Source: CAWCAW01 sp963793645
GTDB taxonomy: Bacteria > Actinomycetota > Acidimicrobiia > Acidimicrobiales > UBA8190
DNA: 64,000 nucleotides
Direction: 5' to 3'
Assembly (NCBI GenBank): GCA_963793645.1
Contig: CAWCAW010000004.1
Span: 124,001 to 188,000, forward strand
Shown here one piece after another: positions 26,426-35,576 of this stretch (position 1 is the stretch's first letter; each line of letters begins with the position of its first letter). Position numbers and translations under genes: made by a program. Below the pieces are notes generated by a model. It did not search any database, had not been told where the DNA came from, and was given only the letters and a program-made list of their open reading frames with translations.

Positions 26426-28786
26426 CTGGCCCGGCGCGCCTCGCCGTCGACGTGCAGGCGCTGCAGGTCGACGGTTTCGCTGATCGTGGCATCGGGCGCT
26501 ACGTGGCGGCGCACAGCGCCGCTTTGGCGCGCCGAGATCGTGTGGCGGCCGCCTTGCTGGCCCCCGAGCTGGCCCCGCCTATGGGCCTTCCTCCCGAGCT
26601 GGCCACGGCCGGGCTCGTGCACTTCGAATCAGTGCGCACCATGCGCGCTGTGCTCGACGATGGCGGTCCCGTTGTCCACCATGTGGCCGCACCGTTCCTG
26701 CACTGCGCGCCGACGGACCGTTCCAACTTGGTGGTGGTCCCGCACTGGGCGGCCACCGGCGTGGCCCGCATGGTCACCTTGTACGACCTCATCCCCCTGC
26801 ACGCGCCGCGCCACTACCTCCCCACCGCCGCCCACGTCGAGCGCTACCAAGCCCGGGCCCAGTGGGTGGCCGGCGCTGATCTCATCGTGGCCATCTCCGA
26901 GCACACCCGCCAGGACGCCATTGCCAGCCTCGGGTGCGACCCCGACCGGGTCGTGACCATCGGGGCGGGGGTCTCGCCGTATTTCACACCTCCCGACGGC
27001 ACCGACAACGAGTTGTTCAGCTTCTATCTCGGCCCCGTCGAGTCGAAGCCGTTCATCTTGACGGTGGGCGGCAGCGACGTCCGCAAGGGCACCGAGCGGC
27101 TCATCGCTGCGCTGGGTCGCCTGGCTCGAAGCGGGCTCGAGCTGCACTTGGTGGTGGTGGGTGACCTCACCGCGCCGTGGCGGGCCCGGCTGCAAGAGCG
27201 CGGCCCGGACGGCGGGCGTGAGCGAGCACGTGCATTTCACCGGGGTCATCGTCGACGAACTACTCCGCGCCTGTTACCGGCGCGCCGCGGTGACAGTGAT
27301 GCCGTCGCTGGCGGAAGGCTTCGGGCTGCCCGTTCTGGAGTCCGCCGCCTGCGCGACGCCCGCGCTGGCGTCGGCGAGCACGGCCCTGGCCGAAGCGGCC
27401 GGCACCCCTGCGGCCACCTTCGATCCCACCGACACCGACGCCATGGCCGACGCCATCAGCCGCCTTGTCGTCGACGATACGCACCGCGCCGCCATCCTCG
27501 ACACCCAACGCCGGCTGGCCGCCGCCTCCACCTGGGACGCCGTGGCGCAGCGCACCATCGAGGCCGTCGACCGCCTGGCCGGCGATCCTCGACGCGTGGC
27601 GGCCACCCCCATCACCGCACCACCGCGTCGGGTGGCGGTGGTCGGGCCGAGCTCGGCGCTGGGCGCCGGCATCGCCTTGTTCAACGAACGGCTGGTGAAC
27701 GTGGCGGCGCGCCAGCTCGACACGCCCGTTGACCTCGTCACCCCCGGCCACAGCCTGGCGGGATTGGCCGATGGCGTGCGGCACGTGCCCGTCGACGCCT
27801 TCGGCCCCGACGTCCGTCCGGCGTCGTATGACGCCGTTGTCTATTCGCTGGGTAACTCGCATGGGCACCTGGCCACCGTCGAGCTCGCCCTGCGGTACCC
27901 GGGATGGCTGTGGTTGCACGAGGTGCGCCTCCCGGGCATTGCCGTAACAGCTTTGGAGGACGTCGACGACGACTCCTTCAACGAGGCGCTGGGCTGGCTG
28001 CTCGAACGCTCCTATCCGGGCCGAGCCCCGCTCCACAGCGCCCGGCGGGCCGGACGGTCGGTCGTCGACCTGGTGGCCGCCGGGGTCGGGCTCGTTGCCC
28101 TTCTCGCTGAGCGGTGTCAGGGCATCCTCGTCAACTCCGAGGTGGCGCGTCACCTGCTGCTGCTCGATCTGGCGCCCCTGACCCATCACGCCCCGATCGT
28201 CGTGCTCCCCCCGCCGTGCCCGCCCATGACCGCCGAGGCGCGGCCGCCCGCACGCGCCGTCACCGAAGAAGACGTGGTGGTCGCCTTCGGCACCGTGTCT
28301 ATGGCCAAGAGCCCGGACCTGTTGGTCGACGCGGTGGCGCGGGCGGGGTGCCGGCTCGCCTTCGTGGGCCCGTGCCCGCCCTTTTTGACCCGCTACGTCG
28401 CCGATCGCGCTCGCGCCCGGGGCATCGCGGACAAGGTCGAAGTGGTGGGCACCGTCGAGGACGACGAGTGGAGGCGGTGGCTGGTGCGGGCCACCATGGC
28501 GGTGCAGCTGCGCGACGTGGCCAGCGGGGAGACGTCGGGTGCGGTCCTCGAAGCGCTGTCGGCCGGTGTGCCCGTGGTGACCAACCTGGCCAGTGCCACT
28601 GAGCTTCCGGCGGGGACGGTAGCGCTTCTGGCCTCCACCAACCCCGAAGTCGTCGGGGCGCGTTTGCGGTCCCTGCTCGACGATGCCACCGAGCGCCAGG
28701 CTTTGTCGCAGGCGGGTGCCGCATTCGCCGCCGCGCACCAGTTCTCCGACCTGGTGCGCACGCTAGTGTCGGCCGTCACGGTGTGA
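26422..28786 (+). pseudogene. Tandem double glycosyltransferase interrupted by a +1 frameshift
   Basis: Starts at TTG 26422, overlapping the upstream stop. The first GT-B unit has VTLYDLIPLHAPRHYLP, FILTVGGSDVRKGTERLI and, after the shift, MPSLAEGFGLPVLESAACA. The second unit begins near 27610 (VAVVGPSSALGAGIALFN) and has VAFGTVSMAKSPDLLVDAV and a C-terminal ETSGAVLEALSAGVPVV. The frame changes near 27202: deleting one G of the GG at 27202-27203 restores ERARTAGVSEHVHFTG and a 787-residue product. It is the second single-G insertion in this operon. Confidence 0.85.
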
Positions 28787-29775
28787 GCAACGACCCCACG
28801 GACCGGTCCCCCGAAAAGGACCTCGACCAGCTCATCGGCGAACTCGAAACCGAAGCGGCCCGCCGGCGCGCCGCACCTGACTATCCGCATGACGCCGATG
28901 CGCAGCTCCATTTCGAGCTGGCCCGTCGGGCCCCGGTGCACCACGACGGCACCTCACTGCGCGCCATGGCCGTCGAGGTCGAAGCCGCTGTCGACGCGTT
29001 CGGCGACAGCGCCCGCAACGGCCGCACCGGCGGCGGCGGCGGCGTCCGAGGGCGGTGGCCGCGATCGATGGCGGGGCCGACGTCGGGTGACCCCGAACCC
29101 GTGACCACCCCCATCGGCGCTTTGGGCCTCGCCCTCGGTGAGGCGTTACGGGCCGCCGCCGACCAGATCGAACAGCTCCAGGCGCGCCTCGGGGTGCTCG
29201 AAGCCGCCCTCGGGTTCGGGGCTGAGCCCGGCGGCGCCGGTGGTGAGGTGCCCGCCGCTGACGCCATCACCACCCTTGACCGCTGGAAGGACCGGCTGCT
29301 CGAACCGTTGGCGGCCGTGTCGGGCCGGGTCCTCTACGCCGATACGCAGAGCGAGGTGGTCGTCGACGCCCTGCGCTCGGCGGGCATCGACGCCTATGCG
29401 GTGACCCTGGCCGGCGAGCGCTTTGCGCCCGGTCCTGACGTGCGCCACGACGAGGTGCTCAAGCACCTGCGTTCGGTGCCCGACGGCGCCTTGGCGGCGG
29501 CGGTGCTGGTCGGTCCCCCCGAAGCGGTGGGGCCACGCACGTTGGGTGCGCTGGTGGGCGAGCTGGCCCGAACGGCGCGGCTGGTGGTCGTCGTCTCCGA
29601 AGCACCGTGGTGGTGGCGTCGCCGTTTGGGCGCGGCGCGTGCCGATGTGTCCATGGTGGGGCCGGTGGAGCCCGACACCTGGCTCGATGCCATGCAGGAG
29701 GTCGGGCTGGTGGGTAGCGCCGAGTACGACGCCGACGGCCATAGCTTCCGGGTGGTGGCCCGGGCCACGTCGTGA
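28783..29775 (+). CDS. Degenerate methyltransferase-like glycan-locus protein (paralogue 3 of 3)
   Basis: 330 residues. GTG overlaps the stop of the preceding glycosyltransferase (GTGA) and its own stop overlaps the next GTG. Order: acidic N-terminus (DLDQLIGELETEAARRRA), a Gly-rich linker, a helix IEQLQARLGVLEAALGFG, then the Rossmann-like part. Motif I has decayed to VLYADTQSEVVVDAL with no glycines, while SAGIDAYAVTLAG and VLKHLRSVPDGALAAAVL remain alignable to the two paralogues. SAM binding is therefore unlikely; a structural or partner-binding role is more plausible. Confidence 0.72.
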   Translation: MSNDPTDRSPEKDLDQLIGELETEAARRRAAPDYPHDADAQLHFELARRAPVHHDGTSLRAMAVEVEAAVDAFGDSARNGRTGGGGGVRGRWPRSMAGPTSGDPEPVTTPIGALGLALGEALRAAADQIEQLQARLGVLEAALGFGAEPGGAGGEVPAADAITTLDRWKDRLLEPLAAVSGRVLYADTQSEVVVDALRSAGIDAYAVTLAGERFAPGPDVRHDEVLKHLRSVPDGALAAAVLVGPPEAVGPRTLGALVGELARTARLVVVVSEAPWWWRRRLGAARADVSMVGPVEPDTWLDAMQEVGLVGSAEYDADGHSFRVVARATS

Positions 29776-30962
29776 GACTGGGCCTCGTCACCCCCCGCTA
29801 CGGCACCGAGGTCATCGGGGGGACCGAGCACTGGTTGCGCCTGCTGTGCGAACACCTGGTGGCCCTAAAGGGGTGGGACGTCGAGGTATTCACCACCGGT
29901 GCCCTCTCGCCAGACACGTGGGCCGACGAGCTCGAGGCCGGTGACAGCGTGCTCAACGGCGTCACCGTGCACCGCCATCGATCTCGATCAGGGCGCCATC
30001 CTCGCTACCGCCAGCTCGACGGCGTCATGGCCGCTCATCCCGAGCTGGTCCCCGATGACCTGGCTCGCCACTACATCGACTTGGTAGGGCCGGTGTGCCC
30101 CGAGGTGATCAACCAGGCAGCGGCGTCGAGCTGCGACCTGGTGGCCGTCACCCCGTACTTGTTCTGGCCCGCCGTGCACGCCACGGCCCGACTGGGGCGC
30201 CGCGTCATCTTCCATGGAGCCGCTCATGACGAACCGGAGTTGCACCTGCGGCTCATGGGCGACGTCTACGCGTCGGTGGGCGGATTCGCCTTCAACTCCT
30301 ACTCCGAACGCGCCCTGGTGGAGCGCACCTTCCAAGTGGGCCATCTCCCGGGCAGCGTCATCGGCAACGCCGTGGTAGTCGGCCCCGGCGATCCGGCCTC
30401 GGCGCGTGCTGCGCTCGGACTGGGGGTCGACGAGCCCTTCGTGTTGTGCCTGGGGCGCGTGGAACGCTCCAAGGGCACCCACGCGGCGGCCGACATGTGG
30501 CGCCTGTACTGCCGACGGCGTCCGGGCGCCCCCCGGCTGGTGGTGATGGGCCCCGTCCACGACGCCATCGAGGGCGATGAGCACGTGATCGTGTGCGGCG
30601 CCCAGAGCGACGAGGTCAAGTGGGGAGCGTTGCGCGCCTGTCAGCTGCTGGTGGCCCCATCGGCGTGGGAGTCCTTCAGCTTGGTGGTGTTGGAAGCATG
30701 GCTGGCCGGGGCGCCGGTGGTGGTCAACCAACGCTGTGAAGCCACCCTCGAGCACTGCAGGCGTAGTGCCGGCGGCGTGTGGTTCACCGATTACGCCGAA
30801 TTCGAAGCCGTCATCGATCGTCTGCGCGCCGACGACGCCCTGCGGGCGCGGCTGGCCGCCAACGGCGCCGCCTATGCCCAGCGGCAGTTCGACTGGCCCG
30901 TCATCGTCGAACGCTACGACGAACTGGCCCGACGCATCTTGTCGCGAGTGCCCGCCGCCTAA
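29772..30962 (+). CDS. GT-B glycosyltransferase (family 4-like)
   Basis: 396 residues, GTG overlapping the upstream stop. N-terminal LGLVTPRYGTEVIGG mirrors the frameshifted gene at 24876, and FHGAAHDEPELHLRLMGD is also shared. Donor half: FVLCLGRVERSKGTHAAADM and VAPSAWESFSLVVLEAWLAG. This copy is intact. The pairs 23837/24876 and 28783/29772 therefore look like a duplicated two-gene unit. Last gene of the rightward run, converging on wzt with a 1-bp gap. Confidence 0.92.
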   Translation: MRLGLVTPRYGTEVIGGTEHWLRLLCEHLVALKGWDVEVFTTGALSPDTWADELEAGDSVLNGVTVHRHRSRSGRHPRYRQLDGVMAAHPELVPDDLARHYIDLVGPVCPEVINQAAASSCDLVAVTPYLFWPAVHATARLGRRVIFHGAAHDEPELHLRLMGDVYASVGGFAFNSYSERALVERTFQVGHLPGSVIGNAVVVGPGDPASARAALGLGVDEPFVLCLGRVERSKGTHAAADMWRLYCRRRPGAPRLVVMGPVHDAIEGDEHVIVCGAQSDEVKWGALRACQLLVAPSAWESFSLVVLEAWLAGAPVVVNQRCEATLEHCRRSAGGVWFTDYAEFEAVIDRLRADDALRARLAANGAAYAQRQFDWPVIVERYDELARRILSRVPAA

Positions 30963-30963
30963 G

Positions 30964-32271
30964 TCAGCGGGCTTCGCGCACGAACTGCTCGTGTCCCATG
31001 ACCGAGGTCTCCAGGCTGACGCGCACCGGCAACGACACCACCCCGATGGAGCGGGTGGGGTTCATGACCTCGATGCGGCACGCGCCCTCGCGCCGGTCGT
31101 AGGTGACCCCCCCGTGATGGCCCTTGATGGTCACCGTCACGTCGTAAGCACCGTCGAGGAACGGTACCGAGGCAAAGGTGACGTCCAACGCGCCCCGGCC
31201 ACCGGGCAGATCGAAGGCGCGCTCGACGAGCTCGGTGTCCACGCCGACCAACAATGACCCAAGCTTGTCGAACAGCTCCACGCTGAACGAGACCCCTTCA
31301 GTCGCCACTACCGCCTCGAACTCGACGCGCACGGTGAGGGGGTCGCCGGTCACCATGTAGGGATGGTGTTCGACCCCGGGGTACAAGGTGGTCACCTCGC
31401 CTAAGCGCACCGAGCGCAACTGAGCGGGGGTCGACCCGGTGTCGACGGGCCAGCTGGCCACGGGGTCGGGCGGCGACGCCACGGGCTCCGGCGCTGCGGG
31501 CTCGTTGACCGGTGTCGGGGTGAGTTGCGCCCCCGACTCGAGCAGGTGCTCACGAAACAGCCGCACCGCCTCACCGGGCGTTCCCACCCCCACCATGATC
31601 CCGCTCTCGAGCACCACGGCCCGGTCACACAGGGCACGCACCTGATCGGGCGAGTGCGACACCAACAAAATGGTGCGACCTTCGTCCTGAAAGGTCTTGA
31701 CCTTGTCGATGCACTTGAGCTGAAACTTCTCGTCGCCCACGGCCAGGACTTCGTCCACCACCAAGATGTCGGGCTCGACGTTGACCGCCACCGCGAATCC
31801 GAGACGTACGTACATGCCCGATGAGTAGTACTTGACCTGGTTGTCGATGAACTGCTCGAGCTCGGCGAAGGCCACGATCTCGTCGAATCGGCGCTCGATG
31901 TCACGGTTGGACATGCCGAGCAACGACGCGTTCAGGTAGATGTTCTCCCGACCGGTCAGCTCCACTTGAAATCCGGCCCCCAACTCGAGCAGCGCGGCGA
32001 GCTGCCCTCGCACCACCACCTTGCCCGAGGTGGGCTGCAGGATGCCCGACACGCATTTGAGCAGGGTCGACTTCCCCGATCCGTTGCGGCCCAAGATGCC
32101 GATGGTCTCGCCCTCGTACACCTCGAGACTCACGTCGCGCACGGCCCAAAAGTCCTTGTACGGATTGCGGCCGATGTGGATGAAGCGCTCTTTGATGGAC
32201 TGGTACTTCTCCTGGTAGAGGCGGAAGCGCTTGGAGACGTCGACGATGTCGACGGCGACGTTGGAGGCCAC
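30964..32271 (-). CDS. Polysaccharide ABC exporter ATPase (Wzt-like) with C-terminal carbohydrate-binding domain
   Basis: 435 residues from GTG 32271. Powers export of undecaprenyl-linked glycan through the Wzm pore. Walker A is GILGRNGSGKST, the signature YYSSGMYVRLGFA, Walker B DILVVDEVLAVGDEKF and the H-loop VSHS. After a Pro-rich linker (about residues 265-300) comes a roughly 135-residue beta-rich domain (LTVRVEFEAVVATEGVSFSV). In E. coli O8/O9a such Wzt domains bind the modified non-reducing end of the O-antigen. A plain two-domain ATPase would be about 260 residues, so the extra domain is real. Two bases separate it from wzm. Confidence 0.93.
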   Translation of the reverse strand: MASNVAVDIVDVSKRFRLYQEKYQSIKERFIHIGRNPYKDFWAVRDVSLEVYEGETIGILGRNGSGKSTLLKCVSGILQPTSGKVVVRGQLAALLELGAGFQVELTGRENIYLNASLLGMSNRDIERRFDEIVAFAELEQFIDNQVKYYSSGMYVRLGFAVAVNVEPDILVVDEVLAVGDEKFQLKCIDKVKTFQDEGRTILLVSHSPDQVRALCDRAVVLESGIMVGVGTPGEAVRLFREHLLESGAQLTPTPVNEPAAPEPVASPPDPVASWPVDTGSTPAQLRSVRLGEVTTLYPGVEHHPYMVTGDPLTVRVEFEAVVATEGVSFSVELFDKLGSLLVGVDTELVERAFDLPGGRGALDVTFASVPFLDGAYDVTVTIKGHHGGVTYDRREGACRIEVMNPTRSIGVVSLPVRVSLETSVMGHEQFVREAR

Positions 32272-32273
32272 CC

Positions 32274-33326
32274 TCAGAGCTCCTCGGCGAAGTTGCCCTC
32301 GAGCCGGCCGAACACCACCAGGGCGCCCAGCAGGAGCACGAGAGACACCCCCAGCACGGTCAGATCGGCACCGACGTACCAATGCAGCGGGTAGCGGGCC
32401 AACACGCCGTTTTTGATGAACCCGTGGGGGTAGAGCGTCGAGCGCGGATGGTTGATGTTCCAAAACACGCGCTGGAAGCTCATCACCGCCGGCACGATGG
32501 GATCGGCGAAGTACACCCAGATGAGGCGGATGCCGAGGATCTTGTGGGAGACCAAGTCGTCGTGGACCCGCCCCGAGAACGCGTAGATGCCGGGGATGGC
32601 CCAGAACCACGCCATCAAGAGGACTTCCACCAGGTGCTGGGTATCGCGCATGTAGACGTTGACGGCGGCGAGGAACACCGACAACGCCGCCGCGAACACC
32701 AGCACCGAGGCCAGAGCCGGGACGACGAGCCACAAGATGGGCCAGTCGGGGCGATGCCAGAAGGCCAGCATGAACACGAGCAGCACGATGGACTGGAACA
32801 CCAGGAACATGAAGGACGATCCCACCGACGCCAGGGCCAGGATCTCGCGTGGGAAAGAGACCTTCTTCACGATCGCCGCGTTGGCCACCACCGAGGCCGT
32901 CGCCCCCATGACCGCACTCTGGAAGAGGTTCCACACCAACATGGCCGAGAACAGGTAGATCACGAACTTGGGAGTGCCGTTGGGCAAGAAGAACGTGAAC
33001 AACACGTAGAACACGGCCAGGGTCAGCGCCGGGTTGAGCATGGACCACAAGAACCCCAAGATCGAGTTCTTGTAGCGAACCTTGATCTCCTTGCGGACCA
33101 AGAAGGCGAAGAGCTCGCGCGAGCGCCACAGCTCGACAACGCGCGTGCCCACCCCGACGCGAGCGGCCACCACCCGGGTCGGTTTGTTGCCCCGCGCCGC
33201 GGCATGGCGGGCCCGGGCCTCAAGGCGAACCATCTCCTCGGCACTACGCGCCGAGTCCAGCTCGAGACCGGAGTCGCCGTCGAATGACCCGGGGGCGCCG
33301 CCGCGCTCGGTCTGGACGTCGGTCAT
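32274..33326 (-). CDS. Polysaccharide ABC exporter permease (Wzm-like, ABC-2 type)
   Basis: 350 residues. After about 65 disordered or basic residues, the ABC-2 coupling region LVRKEIKVRYKNSILGFLWS leads to six predicted membrane helices (LTLAVFYVLFTFF; FVIYLFSAMLVWNLF; FMFLVFQSIVLLVFMLAFW; VLVFAAALSVFLAAV; LLMAWFWAIPGIYAF; LGVSLVLLLGALVVF). VNVYMRDTQHLVEVLL is a Wzm/TagG signature. First gene of the wzm-wzt pair, transcribed leftward towards the glycosyltransferases. Confidence 0.93.
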   Translation of the reverse strand: MTDVQTERGGAPGSFDGDSGLELDSARSAEEMVRLEARARHAAARGNKPTRVVAARVGVGTRVVELWRSRELFAFLVRKEIKVRYKNSILGFLWSMLNPALTLAVFYVLFTFFLPNGTPKFVIYLFSAMLVWNLFQSAVMGATASVVANAAIVKKVSFPREILALASVGSSFMFLVFQSIVLLVFMLAFWHRPDWPILWLVVPALASVLVFAAALSVFLAAVNVYMRDTQHLVEVLLMAWFWAIPGIYAFSGRVHDDLVSHKILGIRLIWVYFADPIVPAVMSFQRVFWNINHPRSTLYPHGFIKNGVLARYPLHWYVGADLTVLGVSLVLLLGALVVFGRLEGNFAEEL

Positions 33327-33369
33327 GGGTGAACCTGTGCGGCGGAGGCGCCGGCGCGCACCGTGGTGC

Positions 33370-34020
33370 TCAACGCGAGACGGCCTCCGCCTCCGCGGCG
33401 GAGTTCTCGATCACCCGGTCGATGAACCCGTAGTCCTTGCCCTCTTCCGCCGTGAACCAACGGTCACGGTCGGAGTCGGCCTCGATGCGCTCGAGGGGCT
33501 GGCCGGTGTGGAAGGCGATGCGCTCGGCCATCATGCGCTTGAGGTACACGATCTGCTCGGCCTGGATGGCGATGTCGGCGGCCTGGCCCTGCATCTGGCC
33601 CGACGGCTGGTGCATCAAGATGCGCGAGTGGGGCAGGGCGAATCGCTTGCCCGGTGTTCCTGAGCACAACAAGAACTGACCCATGGAAGCAGCCAGGCCC
33701 ACGCAGATGGTGCTGACGTCGCAGCTGACGTACTGCATGGTGTCGTAGATGGCCAAGCCGTCGGTGACCGACCCGCCCGGCGAGTTGATGTACAGCGCGA
33801 TGTCGCGCTCGTGGTTCTCGGCCGACAGCAACAGGAGCTGGGCGCAGACCAAGTTGGCCACCGTCTCGTCGATGGCGCTGCCGAGGAAGATGATGCGTTC
33901 CTTGAGCAACCGCTGGAACACCTCGGCCGAGGCGCCGTCAGACAGGCTCGAGCCGCGCATGAGAGGGGAGCCGAGAACGTTGCTCGCGGCAGGGGAAAGT
34001 GTGGGGGGGTGTGGTGCCAT
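33370..34020 (-). CDS. ATP-dependent Clp protease proteolytic subunit
   Basis: 216 residues from ATG 34020 (a TTG two codons earlier is possible). Serine protease forming the tetradecameric Clp chamber. The triad is visible: S112 in GLAASMGQFLL, H137 in RILMHQPSG and D186 in DSDRDRWFT; YINSPGGSVTDG forms the substrate-binding strand. A second clpP and clpX are not in the window, although actinobacteria usually have a clpP1-clpP2 pair. It lies between the exporter and tRNA-Leu with no operon partner. Confidence 0.95.
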   Translation of the reverse strand: MAPHPPTLSPAASNVLGSPLMRGSSLSDGASAEVFQRLLKERIIFLGSAIDETVANLVCAQLLLLSAENHERDIALYINSPGGSVTDGLAIYDTMQYVSCDVSTICVGLAASMGQFLLCSGTPGKRFALPHSRILMHQPSGQMQGQAADIAIQAEQIVYLKRMMAERIAFHTGQPLERIEADSDRDRWFTAEEGKDYGFIDRVIENSAAEAEAVSR

Positions 34021-34101
34021 GGCCAAAGGCTACCCGGCAGTAGCATCGATCCGGTGCCTGCCCGATGAGCCGCCGGCTCGTCGGGGTGCCGCCGGTTGCG
34101 A

Positions 34102-34183
34102 GCGGGTGTGGCGGAATTGGTAGACGTGCCGGGTTTAGGTCCCGGTCCCTTCGGGGGTGGAGGTTCGAGTCCTCTCGCCCGCA
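34102..34183 (+). tRNA. tRNA-Leu (anticodon TAG)
   Basis: Acceptor arm GCGGGTG (34102-34108) pairs with CGCCCGC (34176-34182; one G-T pair), discriminator A at 34183. Anticodon stem CCGGG/CCCGG encloses TTTAGGT, anticodon TAG. A long variable arm (GTCCCTTCGGGGGT) marks a class II tRNA, as required for Leu. T-loop GGTTCGAGTCC is present. CCA is not encoded. Confidence 0.96.
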
Positions 34184-34228
34184 CGCTGGAGAATCAGCAC
34201 GCGCCGACGGTCCACATCCTTGGCGTGG

Positions 34229-34990
34229 TTAACCACCGCCGTCGACGGTGATGACCTGCCCGGTGACATATCGAGCGGCGTCGGAGCACAAAAAGCGCAC
34301 CACGTCGGCCACGTCCTCGGGTTGGCACACGCGACCGAACGGCGCCGCCGCGTTGAGGGCGTCGATGTCGTCGACACCCATGGCTGCTTTGACGAGGCGC
34401 CGCCCCATATCGGTGTCGACGAGGCCGGGAGCCACCACATTGACGTGGATCCCATGGCCACGCTCTTCTTTGGCCAAGGTGAGGGCCAGGGCTTCGAGGG
34501 CCGCCTTGGCCATGTTGTAGGGGGCACCGAAGCCGGCCAGCATGCGCGCCGCCACGCTGGAGACGAACACGATGTCGCCGCGCGGTTGGCGACGCATGGC
34601 CGGGACGACCAAGCGGCACAGGTGATGGGCGCCCAGGGCGTGGGTGGCCATGACCCGTTCGAGCTCGGTGGGGTCGGTGTCCACCACCGAACGGCCCCGG
34701 CTGGCGATGCCCGCCGCGTGCACCAAGACGTCGACGGTGCCGAAATCCGCCAGCACGGCCTCGACCATGGCCTCGTCGTCGGCGGCCACGTCAACGGACG
34801 CTTGGTAGGGCACGGCCCGGAGCCCGAGGGCCTCGATGTCCGCCACCGTCCGGGCCGCGGCATCGGCGTCGCGGCGGTAGTTGACGGCCACGTCGCACCC
34901 GTCGGCGGCCAGCGCCAAGGCACAGGCCCGCCCGATCCCCCGGCTTCCCCCCGTCACCAGCGCCACGCGCCCGGCGGGGCCGTCGGTCAC
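34229..34990 (-). CDS. SDR-family oxidoreductase
   Basis: 253 residues, FabG-like. Cofactor motif TGGSRGIGRA, LVHAAGIASRG in place of NNAG, catalytic Ser in FVSSVAARM and YNMAK, and a C-terminal GQVITVDGG. GTG 34990 overlaps the TGA of the upstream DUF35 gene. Likely acts on a hydroxyacyl-CoA or sterol in the lipid-degradation neighbourhood to its right; the substrate is not determinable. Confidence 0.9.
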   Translation of the reverse strand: MTDGPAGRVALVTGGSRGIGRACALALAADGCDVAVNYRRDADAAARTVADIEALGLRAVPYQASVDVAADDEAMVEAVLADFGTVDVLVHAAGIASRGRSVVDTDPTELERVMATHALGAHHLCRLVVPAMRRQPRGDIVFVSSVAARMLAGFGAPYNMAKAALEALALTLAKEERGHGIHVNVVAPGLVDTDMGRRLVKAAMGVDDIDALNAAAPFGRVCQPEDVADVVRFLCSDAARYVTGQVITVDGGG

Positions 34991-35406
34991 GATGCTGAGG
35001 CCAGGGGGCGGAACACGGGGATGTGGAAGCCCTCCCCGTGTTCAACGAAGTCGACCTGGAGCTCCATGCCCACCGCCAAGGCATCGGGATCGACGCCCAC
35101 CACCGTGGTCATCATGCGGGGCCCTTCTTCCAGGTCGACCACCGCCGCGATGTAGGGCACCTTGTCGTTGAACGGCGGCAGGTCGTTTCGATGGACGACG
35201 GACCACGTGTACAAGGTGGCCCGGCCGCCGGCTTCCTCCCACGTCACCACCGACGAACCGCAGCGGGGGCAAAACGGGCGCGGGTAGAAGTGGGCCTTGC
35301 CACAGGCGCCACAGCGCACCACCAAAAGGCGCCCCTCGGCGGTGGCGTCCCACCATGGTTGGGTGGTGTCGTCCGGAGTGGGCAGGTCGAATCGGGGAGC
35401 CGCCAC
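34987..35406 (-). CDS. DUF35 OB-fold / zinc-ribbon acyl-CoA-associated protein
   Basis: 139 residues from GTG 35406. Rubredoxin-like zinc ribbon CGACGKAHFYPRPFCPRCGS followed by an OB-fold with WSVVHRNDLPPF and YIAAVVDLEEGPRMMTTVVG. DUF35 proteins partner thiolases and MaoC-type hydratases in acyl-CoA and steroid side-chain metabolism (for example ChsH2, Ltp2 partners). No thiolase is adjacent here. The frame extends upstream to 35517, but the extra N-terminus is low-complexity and unlikely. Confidence 0.9.
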   Translation of the reverse strand: MAAPRFDLPTPDDTTQPWWDATAEGRLLVVRCGACGKAHFYPRPFCPRCGSSVVTWEEAGGRATLYTWSVVHRNDLPPFNDKVPYIAAVVDLEEGPRMMTTVVGVDPDALAVGMELQVDFVEHGEGFHIPVFRPLASAS

Positions 35407-35576
35407 GCAGTCGCCCTCGCTGGTCTTCGGTACGGGAGGTGATGGCGTGCACGGGCGCCGTGTTGACCCTTGTGCAGACCATCGGCCATGCTGCCCGGGT
35501 TCTTCACCCGGCGTCAACGTGGCGCCGATCCGGGCCGGGCTCGGACGTCAGTGGTAGGACCGCAGGAGGTCAAGAG

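Noticed and set aside
32272..33129. N-terminal extension of Wzt
   Set aside because: Antisense-free but out of frame with wzm, no homology; GTG 32271 fits the family start.
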